Below, in pieces: positions 1 to 5,461 of a stretch of 13,040 nt of DNA. The translations under genes and the position numbers were made by a program. Source of the DNA: Chloroflexota bacterium. GTDB taxonomy: Bacteria > Chloroflexota > Anaerolineae > Anaerolineales > DRMV01. Below the pieces are notes generated by a model that ran no database searches, was not told the DNA's origin, and worked only from the letters and a program-made list of their open reading frames with translations. The stretch is taken from positions 1 to 13,040 of the forward strand of contig JAADFA010000123.1 of assembly GCA_013153135.1 (NCBI GenBank), given 5' to 3'. Positions within the stretch are counted from its first letter, which is position 1. Every line of letters starts with the position of its first letter.

Positions 1-3
1 AAC

Positions 4-118
4 AGTCGGTAGTCAGCAGTCGACAGAATAAGCCATCTACTAACCACCAACTACCAACTTCTGTGTTTATCCGTGTTCATCCGTGGTTCCCAACTTCCAA
101 CCACCAACTTCTAACTTC
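4..118. repeat. Heptad repeat block with inverted halves and an embedded decamer repeat
   Basis: The region upstream of the first gene is non-coding and much less GC-rich than the rest of the window. From 4 to 24 it reads as three in-phase 7-mers of the type AGTCGGT. From 39 to 59 it reads as three 7-mers of the type ACCAACT, in the same 7-base register. The reverse complement of ACCAACT is AGTTGGT, one base from AGTCGGT, so the two blocks are inverted relative to each other and could fold on themselves imperfectly. A tandem 10-mer GTGTTYATCC follows at 63-72 and 73-82. Four more 7-mers (CAACTTC, CAACCAC, CAACTTC, TAACTTC) fill 91-118. The block resembles the short tandemly repeated heptamers known from cyanobacteria. 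Function unknown. Confidence 0.8.
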
Positions 119-129
119 CGTAACCAATC

Positions 130-936
130 ATGACGCATTCGACCTCACTTCCCGTTGTTGTTATTACTGGCGCGAGCGCGGGCATTGGCGCGGCCGCGGC
201 GCGGCGGTTCGCGCGCGGGGGCTATCGGGTGGCCCTGGCTGCCCGACGTCGAGAGCGGCTCGAAGCCCTCGCGGCTGAGCTGCACAATCTGGGCGCGGAG
301 GCCCTGGTTTTGCCCACCGACGTGAGCGATCCAGCGCAGGTCGCCCGGCTCGCGGACGCGGTGTTGCAGACTTGGGGCTATGTGGACGTGCTGATCAACA
401 ACGCGGGCCTCGGCCGTTTCGCTCGCCTCGAGGCGCTAGACCCCGTCGACGACATCCAGCGCCAAATCCAGGTCAACCTCACAGGCGCGATTTGGGTCAC
501 ACGCGCGTTCCTGCCTGCAATGCGCGCGCGAAAGCGCGGCGTGATTATCAATGTCTCTTCCGTCGCGGGCTGGGTGGGCCTGCCCTTGTATACAGTCTAT
601 TCCGCGACCAAATTTGGCTTGCGTGGTTTCACCGAGGCCTTGCGCCGGGAAGTCGCGCGCGACGGCATCCGGGTGGTGGGCCTCTACCCCGGGCCCGTGA
701 CCACGGAATTTGGCCAGCAGGCCTTCAAAGACCCCGCGGACCGACCGCGCGCGGCCTCGTGGCCCGGGGTCGCGTTGCGCGCGGAGGACGTCGCGGACGC
801 GTTGTGGGACCTGGCGCATCACCCCCGCCGCGGGGTCGTTCAGCCGTGGTGGATGGCACCCCTGGTGTGGCTCAACGCGCATCTCAACCGCCTGGGCGAT
901 TGGATCCTGAGCCGGACGATGTTGCGCTCCTCATGA
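130..936 (+). CDS. Short-chain dehydrogenase/reductase (SDR), classical type
   Basis: NAD(P)-dependent oxidoreductase of 268 residues with a Rossmann fold; its substrate cannot be told from sequence. Visible landmarks in order: the cofactor-binding glycine motif TGASAGIG (13-20), NNAG (90-93), the catalytic Ser of NVSS (144), the YxxxK pair Tyr157 and Lys161, and PGPVTTEF (187-194) after the active site. An Arg-rich stretch after the second beta strand (39-43) suggests NADP preference, which is inference. The tail (about 236-268) is aromatic and hydrophobic (WWMAPLVWLNAHL), longer than in a minimal FabG, and may be membrane-associated. The ATG at 130 is the only start in this frame before the glycine motif, but no Shine-Dalgarno is seen; the repeat block runs almost up to it. 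It stands alone, followed by a 487-base gap. The exact role is open; FabG proper is unlikely because no fatty-acid genes are adjacent. Confidence 0.93.
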   Translation: MTHSTSLPVVVITGASAGIGAAAARRFARGGYRVALAARRRERLEALAAELHNLGAEALVLPTDVSDPAQVARLADAVLQTWGYVDVLINNAGLGRFARLEALDPVDDIQRQIQVNLTGAIWVTRAFLPAMRARKRGVIINVSSVAGWVGLPLYTVYSATKFGLRGFTEALRREVARDGIRVVGLYPGPVTTEFGQQAFKDPADRPRAASWPGVALRAEDVADALWDLAHHPRRGVVQPWWMAPLVWLNAHLNRLGDWILSRTMLRSS

Positions 937-1051
937 AACCTGTGAAGGCCCAGGCTGTGATGGCGTCGGGTTCGTTGGGGTTGCGTTCGCGTGAAGGGCA
1001 GCTTCAGTACGCGACCGCAGGCCGGGTGCCGCGCGTCTTCTCCGTGCAGGA

Positions 1052-1081
1052 GGGAGTGCAGGCAAATTTTGTCCTGCTCCC
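1052..1081 (+). other. Stem-loop downstream of the SDR gene
   Basis: GGGA (1052-1055) and GCAGG (1058-1062) pair with CCTGC (1073-1077) and TCCC (1078-1081), with a two-base GT bulge and a ten-base AT-rich loop. It lies 116 bases after the SDR stop codon. No T-run follows, so it is not a typical intrinsic terminator; it could still end or stabilise the SDR transcript. Confidence 0.4.
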
Positions 1082-1163
1082 TTGACCCGCCCGCTATCCT
1101 CGCCGTCGGCCGCACGCCCCGCGCGTTGGCTGAACTATCCGCGCGCAATTTGATGCTAACTAA

Positions 1164-1235
1164 TCGCGGGCTTCCAGCCCGTGGCGGCCGTGGCACGCGA
1201 GCGCGGCCATGAGCCGCGAGCTTCCAGCCCGCGGC
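1164..1235. repeat. Pair of REP-like hairpins sharing the core CTTCCAGCCCG
   Basis: Two short imperfect palindromes share the 11-base core CTTCCAGCCCG at 1171-1181 and 1221-1231, exactly 50 bases apart. The first pairs 1164-1172 with 1176-1184 around a TCC loop, with two G-T wobbles. The second pairs 1213-1222 with 1226-1235 around the same TCC loop, with one A-C mismatch. The same loop with compensating outer-stem sequences suggests a mobile or REP-like extragenic element rather than chance. No transposase of the REP-associated type is in the window. Confidence 0.55.
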
Positions 1236-1322
1236 GACGCCAACGGCGCCAGCCCCCTCGCCCCTTGGTATTTCTACAACCTCCGCGTGCCCCCGCAGGA
1301 GGACCGGGCCGCGCCGGGGCCG

Positions 1323-1331
1323 TGGTATGAT
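1323..1331 (+). promoter_or_regulatory. Probable extended -10 promoter of the pan operon
   Basis: TATGAT at 1326-1331 is preceded directly by TGG, giving the TGn form of an extended -10 element. No good -35 hexamer lies 16-18 bases upstream, which extended -10 promoters tolerate. The predicted transcript would start near 1338, leaving a leader of about 86 bases before panB. The location suits the first gene of an operon after a long gap. This is a motif reading only. Confidence 0.4.
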
Positions 1332-1337
1332 CTTCCA

Positions 1338-1364
1338 TGCGCCCGTACCCCTGGACGGGACGCA
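1338..1364 (+). other. 5' leader hairpin ahead of panB
   Basis: Bases 1338-1346 pair with 1355-1364 (nine pairs, one bulged A at 1360) around an eight-base loop. If transcription starts near 1338, this hairpin would sit at the very 5' end of the mRNA, where such structures often protect against decay. A second small hairpin (CAAC 1379-1382 with GTTG 1386-1389, extended by CCC/GGG) follows. No known riboswitch consensus is recognised. Confidence 0.35.
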
Positions 1365-1423
1365 CGCCCTTCTGCCCCCAACCTGGTTGTGGGCCCTACC
1401 TCAACTTATCACGGAGGGTACCC

Positions 1424-2317
1424 ATGTCTGTTCAGCCTGCTTCGTCCCCTGAGAAGGTCACCGTCCGCACGCTGTGGAAGAAGAAGCGCGCGGGCCAGCC
1501 CATCACCATGATCACCGCGTACGATTATCCCTCGGCCCGGGCTGCCGACCGCGCGGGCATCGACGTCATCCTGGTCGGCGATTCGTTGGGCATGGTGGTG
1601 TTGGGCTATGAGACCACCATCCCGGTCACGATGGACGAGATGCTGCACCACGCGCGCGCGGTGGCCCGGGGCGCGCACCGCGCGCTCCTGGTTGGCGATA
1701 TGCCCTTCCTCTCGTATCACACCACCCCGGCCGAGGCTGTGCGTAACGCGGGGCGTTTTTTGCAAGAGGCCGGCATGGACGCGGTCAAGCTGGAAGGCGG
1801 CCGGGAGCGCCTGGACGTCATCCGCGCCATCCTGGACGCGGGGATCCCGGTCCTGGGGCATTTGGGCCTGCAACCCCAACGCGTGCATCAACTGGGTGGC
1901 TTTCGGGCTCAGGCGCGCACCGCGGCCGCGGCGCAACGATTGATTGAAGACGCACTCGCGTTGCAAGCGGCCGGGGTGTTCGCGATTGTGCTCGAATCTG
2001 TCCCCGTGGAGGTGGCTCGAGCCGTAACCCGCATCCTGGATATCCCGACCATTGGCATTGGTGCGGGGCCGGATTGCGACGGCCAAGTGCTGGTCTATCA
2101 CGACGTATTGGGCCTGAACGATGGCCATGTGCCGCGCTTTGTGCGCCAATACGCGAATCTCAACCGCATCATCCACGAAGCCTTGACGCGCTATCGCGCG
2201 GAGGTCGAGGCGCGTACGTTCCCCGCGGAGGAGCACACCTTGCACATGAAGCCCGAGGAGGCCGCTGCGCTGGACGCGTGGCTGCGCGCGCACGGGTTTT
2301 TTCGGATGAGGAGGTGA
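1424..2317 (+). CDS. panB: 3-methyl-2-oxobutanoate hydroxymethyltransferase (ketopantoate synthase)
   Basis: PanB moves a hydroxymethyl group from 5,10-methylenetetrahydrofolate to 2-ketoisovalerate to give ketopantoate, the committed step of pantothenate synthesis in the cytoplasm. The 297-residue protein has the full TIM-barrel signature: ITMITAYDYPSA (27-38), the metal-binding Asp of VGDSLGMV (Asp53), GDMPFLSY (Asp92), VKLEGG (Lys122), HLGLQPQ (146-152), the catalytic Glu of LESVP (Glu191) and GIGAG (211-215). Family members are usually 260-290 residues, so this one is full length with a slightly long C-terminal tail. The ATG at 1424 has GGAGG six bases upstream; an in-frame ATG at 1337 lacks a ribosome binding site and would add a non-conserved tail. 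The stop codon is three bases before panE, so the two are surely co-transcribed. Confidence 0.97.
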   Translation: MSVQPASSPEKVTVRTLWKKKRAGQPITMITAYDYPSARAADRAGIDVILVGDSLGMVVLGYETTIPVTMDEMLHHARAVARGAHRALLVGDMPFLSYHTTPAEAVRNAGRFLQEAGMDAVKLEGGRERLDVIRAILDAGIPVLGHLGLQPQRVHQLGGFRAQARTAAAAQRLIEDALALQAAGVFAIVLESVPVEVARAVTRILDIPTIGIGAGPDCDGQVLVYHDVLGLNDGHVPRFVRQYANLNRIIHEALTRYRAEVEARTFPAEEHTLHMKPEEAAALDAWLRAHGFFRMRR

Positions 2318-2320
2318 CCC

Positions 2321-3259
2321 GTGACGGATGAGCCCTGGCTTATCGTCGGCACGGGCGCGATGGCCGGCCTGTTCGCCGCGCGGCTGGCCGCGGCTGGGGA
2401 ATCCGTCATGATGCTGGGCACGTGGCGCGCGGCCTTGGACGCACTGCGGACCCATGGCCTCCGTTGGCGGGACGAACGCGGCCGCGAACAGACCTATCCC
2501 GTGCGCGTGGCCGACCCCGAGGGCCCCTTGGCCGCACGCGGCGCGTTGGTGTTGGTCAAGGCCTGGCAGACCGAGCGCGTCGCCCAGCAGCTCGCTGCAC
2601 GACTGCCCGCGACGACCCCGGTACTCACGCTGCAAAACGGCCTGGGGCCGCAAGATGTGCTGCGCGCGGCTCTAGGCGCGGCACGGGTGACCGTGGGCGT
2701 CACCACCTACGCGGCGCGGGTGCTCGCACCGGGTATGGTGCAGGCCACGGGCTCGGGCTCAGTAGACCTCGCGCGCACTCCCCAAGGCGCCTTTTGGGCC
2801 GCGGCGTTGCGCCGCGCGGGGTTCGTGGTGCATATGCACGAGGATGTGCGCGGGCTCCTTTGGGGCAAGCTGGCCATCAACGCGGCCATCAACCCCCTGA
2901 CCGCGTTGTTGGACGTGCCCAACGGCGCGCTGCTCGACGACCCCGCGGCGCGGCTCTTCATGGCCCAGGCCGCGCGTGAGGTCGCGCGGGTCGCGGCCGC
3001 GCAGGGCATTGCCTTGCCGTTCGACGACCCGGTCGCGCGCGCGTTCGAGGTCGCACGACGCACGGCCGCGAACTCGTCCTCCATGCGCGAAGATTTGCGC
3101 CGCGGCGCGCCGACGGAGATCGACGCGATTTGCGGCGCGGTCGCGCGACGAGGGCGTGAAGTCGGCCAGCCCGCGCCCCTCAACGAGGCGCTATGGATGA
3201 TGGTGCGCGAGGCCGTTACCCGGCGTCGAGCCGTTCAAGCCCGCACCCTGGATGGATAA
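2321..3259 (+). CDS. panE: 2-dehydropantoate 2-reductase (ketopantoate reductase)
   Basis: PanE reduces ketopantoate to D-pantoate with NADPH, the second step of the pathway. The 312-residue protein shows the N-terminal Rossmann motif GTGAMAG (10-16), in which Ala15 stands where the third Gly of the classical GxGxxG usually is. LQNGLG (104-109), the catalytic Lys of WGKLAINAAINP (Lys183, with Asn187) and the C-terminal substrate signature NSSSM...E-ID (251-268, Glu266) follow. The start is GTG at 2321, chosen because AGGAGG (2309-2314) lies six bases upstream and overlaps the end of panB. The gene sits between panB and panC, and its TAA overlaps the panC ribosome binding site, which points to translational coupling. 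Members of this family can act on related ketoacids, but the operon makes the PanE role firm. Confidence 0.95.
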   Translation: MTDEPWLIVGTGAMAGLFAARLAAAGESVMMLGTWRAALDALRTHGLRWRDERGREQTYPVRVADPEGPLAARGALVLVKAWQTERVAQQLAARLPATTPVLTLQNGLGPQDVLRAALGAARVTVGVTTYAARVLAPGMVQATGSGSVDLARTPQGAFWAAALRRAGFVVHMHEDVRGLLWGKLAINAAINPLTALLDVPNGALLDDPAARLFMAQAAREVARVAAAQGIALPFDDPVARAFEVARRTAANSSSMREDLRRGAPTEIDAICGAVARRGREVGQPAPLNEALWMMVREAVTRRRAVQARTLDG

Positions 3260-3269
3260 GGAGGACACG

Positions 3270-4172
3270 ATGCGCGTAGTTCGTACGTTGGACGAATTGC
3301 GCCAGGCACGGGCCGCGTTGCCCGCGACGGTGGGGTTCGTGCCCACCATGGGCTATTTGCACGAGGGGCACCTTTCCCTGGTGCGCTGTGCCAAGGCCGA
3401 AAACGCGTCCGTGGTGGTGAGCATTTTCGTCAACCCCACCCAGTTCGGTCCGGACGAAGACCTGGAAACCTACCCGCGCGACTTGGAGCGGGACTTGCGT
3501 TTGCTGGAGGCCGAGGGCGTGGATGTGGTTTGGACGCCCACGCCCGAAGTGATGTATCCCTCAGGATATCAGACGTGGGTCACGGTGGAAGAGCTGACGC
3601 GGGTGTTGGAAGGCGCATATCGCCCGGGGCACTTCCGTGGGGTGACGACGGTGGTTAGCAAGTTGTTCCTTGGCGTGTGGCCCCACCGGGCGTACTTCGG
3701 CCAAAAGGACGCGCAGCAGGCACGGGTGTTGCTCCAGATGGTGCGCGATCTTAACTTTCCTATCGAAGTCGTGGTTTGCCCTACGGTGCGCGAACCGGAT
3801 GGCCTGGCCATGTCCAGCCGGAACACCTACCTGAACCCGGAGGAGCGCCGCGCAGCAACGGTGCTGTATCGCGCGTTGCAGGCGGCCCAAGCCGCGTACG
3901 ACGCAGGCGAACGGGATGCCGAAGCCTTGCGCCAGCGGATGCGCGAGGTCTTGGCTCAGGAGCCTTTGGCCCGGGTGCAATACGTCTCGTGCGCGGATCC
4001 GGATACATTACAAGAGCTCCACGGACCGGTGACGCGCGCGTTGCTCTCCCTGGCCGTGTTTATCGGCAACACCCGCCTGATTGACAACGTTCTCCTGGGC
4101 TATCCCGGTGGTGTTTACCCACGCTACACCCCGCCAGGGATGGACGCGCGGCTGCGCCACGGCTTGGGGTAA
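3270..4172 (+). CDS. panC: Pantothenate synthetase (pantoate--beta-alanine ligase)
   Basis: PanC joins D-pantoate and beta-alanine using ATP, through a pantoyl-adenylate, to make pantothenate (vitamin B5). The 300-residue protein has the nucleotidylyl-transferase HIGH-like motif in PTMGYLHEGH (25-34, His31 and His34), FVNPTQF (53-59) for pantoate binding, GQKDAQQ (144-150) and the KMSKS-like REPDGLAMSSRN (174-185). The smaller C-terminal domain follows. The ATG at 3270 is preferred over the in-frame ATG at 3252 because AAGGAGG (3258-3264) lies five bases before it, and the upstream choice would bury the ribosome binding site inside the gene. It is the last pan gene here; aspartate decarboxylase (panD), which would supply beta-alanine, is not in the window. 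Confidence 0.97.
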   Translation: MRVVRTLDELRQARAALPATVGFVPTMGYLHEGHLSLVRCAKAENASVVVSIFVNPTQFGPDEDLETYPRDLERDLRLLEAEGVDVVWTPTPEVMYPSGYQTWVTVEELTRVLEGAYRPGHFRGVTTVVSKLFLGVWPHRAYFGQKDAQQARVLLQMVRDLNFPIEVVVCPTVREPDGLAMSSRNTYLNPEERRAATVLYRALQAAQAAYDAGERDAEALRQRMREVLAQEPLARVQYVSCADPDTLQELHGPVTRALLSLAVFIGNTRLIDNVLLGYPGGVYPRYTPPGMDARLRHGLG

Positions 4173-4175
4173 AAT
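4170..4175 (+). promoter_or_regulatory. Possible -10 element overlapping the panC stop codon
   Basis: TAAAAT overlaps the panC TAA, in a GGGG-TAAAAT-C context like the other -10-like sites of this window. It could start a separate transcript for the two membrane protein genes, with a leader of about 30 bases. No -35 is evident, and simple read-through from the pan operon is just as possible. Confidence 0.25.
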
Positions 4176-4214
4176 CTCACCACCTTGGCCGCGCGGCCTG
4201 CCGGGGTGGATGGG

Positions 4215-4577
4215 ATGAACACGCGAACTCGTTGGCTTCTTTTTGGCTTGAGCGTCGCAGTGGGCCTAGCCCTCGGGCTGTATTACGGCTGGGTCATCCG
4301 GCCAGTACAGCGCGTGGATACCAGCCCGACTTCGCTGCGCCAGGATTACAAAACAGATTTTGTTCTCATGGTCGCGGAGGCTTACGCAGGTACGCATGAC
4401 CTGGCGTTGGCTCGGCGTTACTTGGCTTTGCTGGGTCCGGACCTCGAAGCCACGGTGCAACAAGCCATCACCTACGCGGTCCAGGTGGGATATAGCCCGC
4501 AGGATTTGAACCGGATGCGAATGTTGTTACAGGCTTTGCAAGGGCCGGACGCGTCGGCCACAGGAGGTGCGCCGTGA
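4215..4577 (+). CDS. Small single-pass membrane protein, paralogue of the next gene
   Basis: A 120-residue protein of unknown function. A short basic N-terminus (MNTRTR) is followed by one hydrophobic segment (about 8-28, LLFGLSVAVGLALGLYYGWVI), so an N-in, C-out topology is likely. Directly after the membrane comes PVQRVDTSPTSLRQDYK (30-46), a motif shared with the next gene, then a helical region (47-110) that looks like a helical repeat (AEAYAGTHDLALARRYLALL). The ATG at 4215 follows GGGGTGG at 4203-4209; a TTG 30 bases upstream is in frame but has no binding site. The stop overlaps the GTG of the next gene (GTGA), so the two are translationally coupled. I associate this kind of protein with Chloroflexota from memory, but cannot name a characterised member. 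Confidence 0.85.
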   Translation: MNTRTRWLLFGLSVAVGLALGLYYGWVIRPVQRVDTSPTSLRQDYKTDFVLMVAEAYAGTHDLALARRYLALLGPDLEATVQQAITYAVQVGYSPQDLNRMRMLLQALQGPDASATGGAP

Positions 4578-5461
4578 GCACCACGACCCGGCGGGCGCGC
4601 GCGCCGCGGCGGCGTTGGCGCTCCTCGCGCGCGCGGCGTGGGCACGCTTATTTGTTGACCGGCCTGGTGTTGGGATTTGGCCTGGGCCTGTTCATCGCCT
4701 GGGTAGTCCTGCCAGTGCGCTACGTGGACACCACGCCCGCGCACCTACGCCCCGATTTTAAAGCCGCGTACCGCACCCTGATCGCCCTGGCCTATTTAGG
4801 CAATCCAGATTTGGTTCGGGCGCGCGCGCGGTTGGCCCTGCTACAAGATGACAACCCGGCCCAAGCGCTGGCCGAGCAGGCCCAACGGGGACTCGCGGAG
4901 GGTCGGTTGGTGTATGAGGTCGAGGCGTTGGGTCGACTGGCCGCGGATTTGCAAGCCGGGCCTGCAGTGGCAGCCGTGCCTTCGCCCCAGCCCACCCGGG
5001 CCGCGACCGTAACGGTGACACCCTTCGCTCCAACGCCCACATTGGTCGCGGTGATCATTCCAACCGCGACGGCCACCCCGCGGCCGACACCGAGCCTGCC
5101 CCCCCATGTGCCCACGCCGACGCCCATGCCCTACTTCCGCCTGTTCCAAAAGCAGCTGGTGTGCGACCCGCAACACCCCGGGCTGGTGCGCATCGAGGTC
5201 TATGACGCGCGTTCGGACCCCGTCCCTGGCGTCGCGCTGGTGGTGACCGGCCCCCAAGGGGACGAGGTGCTCTATACCGGCCTGAAGCCCGACCAGGGCC
5301 CTGGCTATGCCGATTTCGTGATGGAACAGGGCCAGACGTACCGGCTGCAAGTGCGTTCAGGGGGCGATGTGGTGCCGGATCTGCGCGCGATTCGGTGTTG
5401 GGATGAGGACTTCCACCCCTTCCCTGGCGGCTGGTCCATCATCTTTGTGGGGAAGCGATAG
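4574..5461 (+). CDS. Membrane-anchored protein with Pro/Thr linker and extracellular beta domain
   Basis: A 295-residue protein of unknown function. Order of parts: an Arg-rich cytoplasmic N-terminus (6-22), one membrane segment (about 26-46), the shared motif PVRYVDTTPAHLRPDFK (47-63), a helical region (64-130), a Pro/Thr/Ala-rich linker (about 135-187) and a C-terminal beta-rich domain (188-295). The last has Cys197 and Cys275, which may form a disulfide, and a run (PGVALVVTGPQGDEVLYTG) that looks like an Ig-like or carboxypeptidase-regulatory-like fold; that assignment is inference. Over 61 ungapped positions (16-76 of the previous protein against 33-93 here) I count 29 identities, so the two are paralogues. 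The GTG start at 4574 has AGGAGGTG just upstream. The 3' end overlaps the convergent acylase gene by 23 bases. Confidence 0.88.
   Translation: MSTTTRRARAPRRRWRSSRARRGHAYLLTGLVLGFGLGLFIAWVVLPVRYVDTTPAHLRPDFKAAYRTLIALAYLGNPDLVRARARLALLQDDNPAQALAEQAQRGLAEGRLVYEVEALGRLAADLQAGPAVAAVPSPQPTRAATVTVTPFAPTPTLVAVIIPTATATPRPTPSLPPHVPTPTPMPYFRLFQKQLVCDPQHPGLVRIEVYDARSDPVPGVALVVTGPQGDEVLYTGLKPDQGPGYADFVMEQGQTYRLQVRSGGDVVPDLRAIRCWDEDFHPFPGGWSIIFVGKR

Larger units (their letters stand above)
937..1423. other. Long intergenic region between the SDR gene and panB
   Basis: These 487 bases hold no convincing gene: the open frames here have no ribosome binding site and no recognisable protein. What can be seen, in order, is a stem-loop at 1052-1081, two related hairpins at 1164-1184 and 1213-1235, a -10-like hexamer at 1326-1331, a 9-bp hairpin at 1338-1364, a smaller one at 1376-1393, and the panB ribosome binding site GGAGG at 1413-1417. 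Most of the first 110 bases after the SDR stop show nothing recognisable. Confidence 0.7.

Noticed and set aside
4..118. CRISPR array
   Set aside because: Units are 7 or 10 bases with no unique spacers, far shorter than CRISPR repeats.
372..1085. Open frame on plus overlapping the SDR gene and running into the gap
   Set aside because: Arg- and Pro-rich shadow translation of the SDR gene in another frame, with no start signal.
937..1423. tRNA or known riboswitch in the long gap
   Set aside because: No cloverleaf, T-arm GTTCGA-type sequence or riboswitch consensus could be found on either strand by eye.
1409..2653. Long open frame of over 400 codons on the minus strand, antisense to panB and panE
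   Set aside because: It is the mirror of high-GC third positions in two certain genes, has no ribosome binding site and shows no recognisable protein motif.
4187..4198. Perfect 12-base palindrome GGCCGCGCGGCC as an operator
   Set aside because: Short GC-only palindromes are common in DNA of this composition; no second copy or other support was seen.
4185..4214. Ten-residue upstream extension of the small membrane protein from TTG
   Set aside because: No binding site before the TTG, and the basic start MNTRTR before the membrane segment fits the ATG at 4215.
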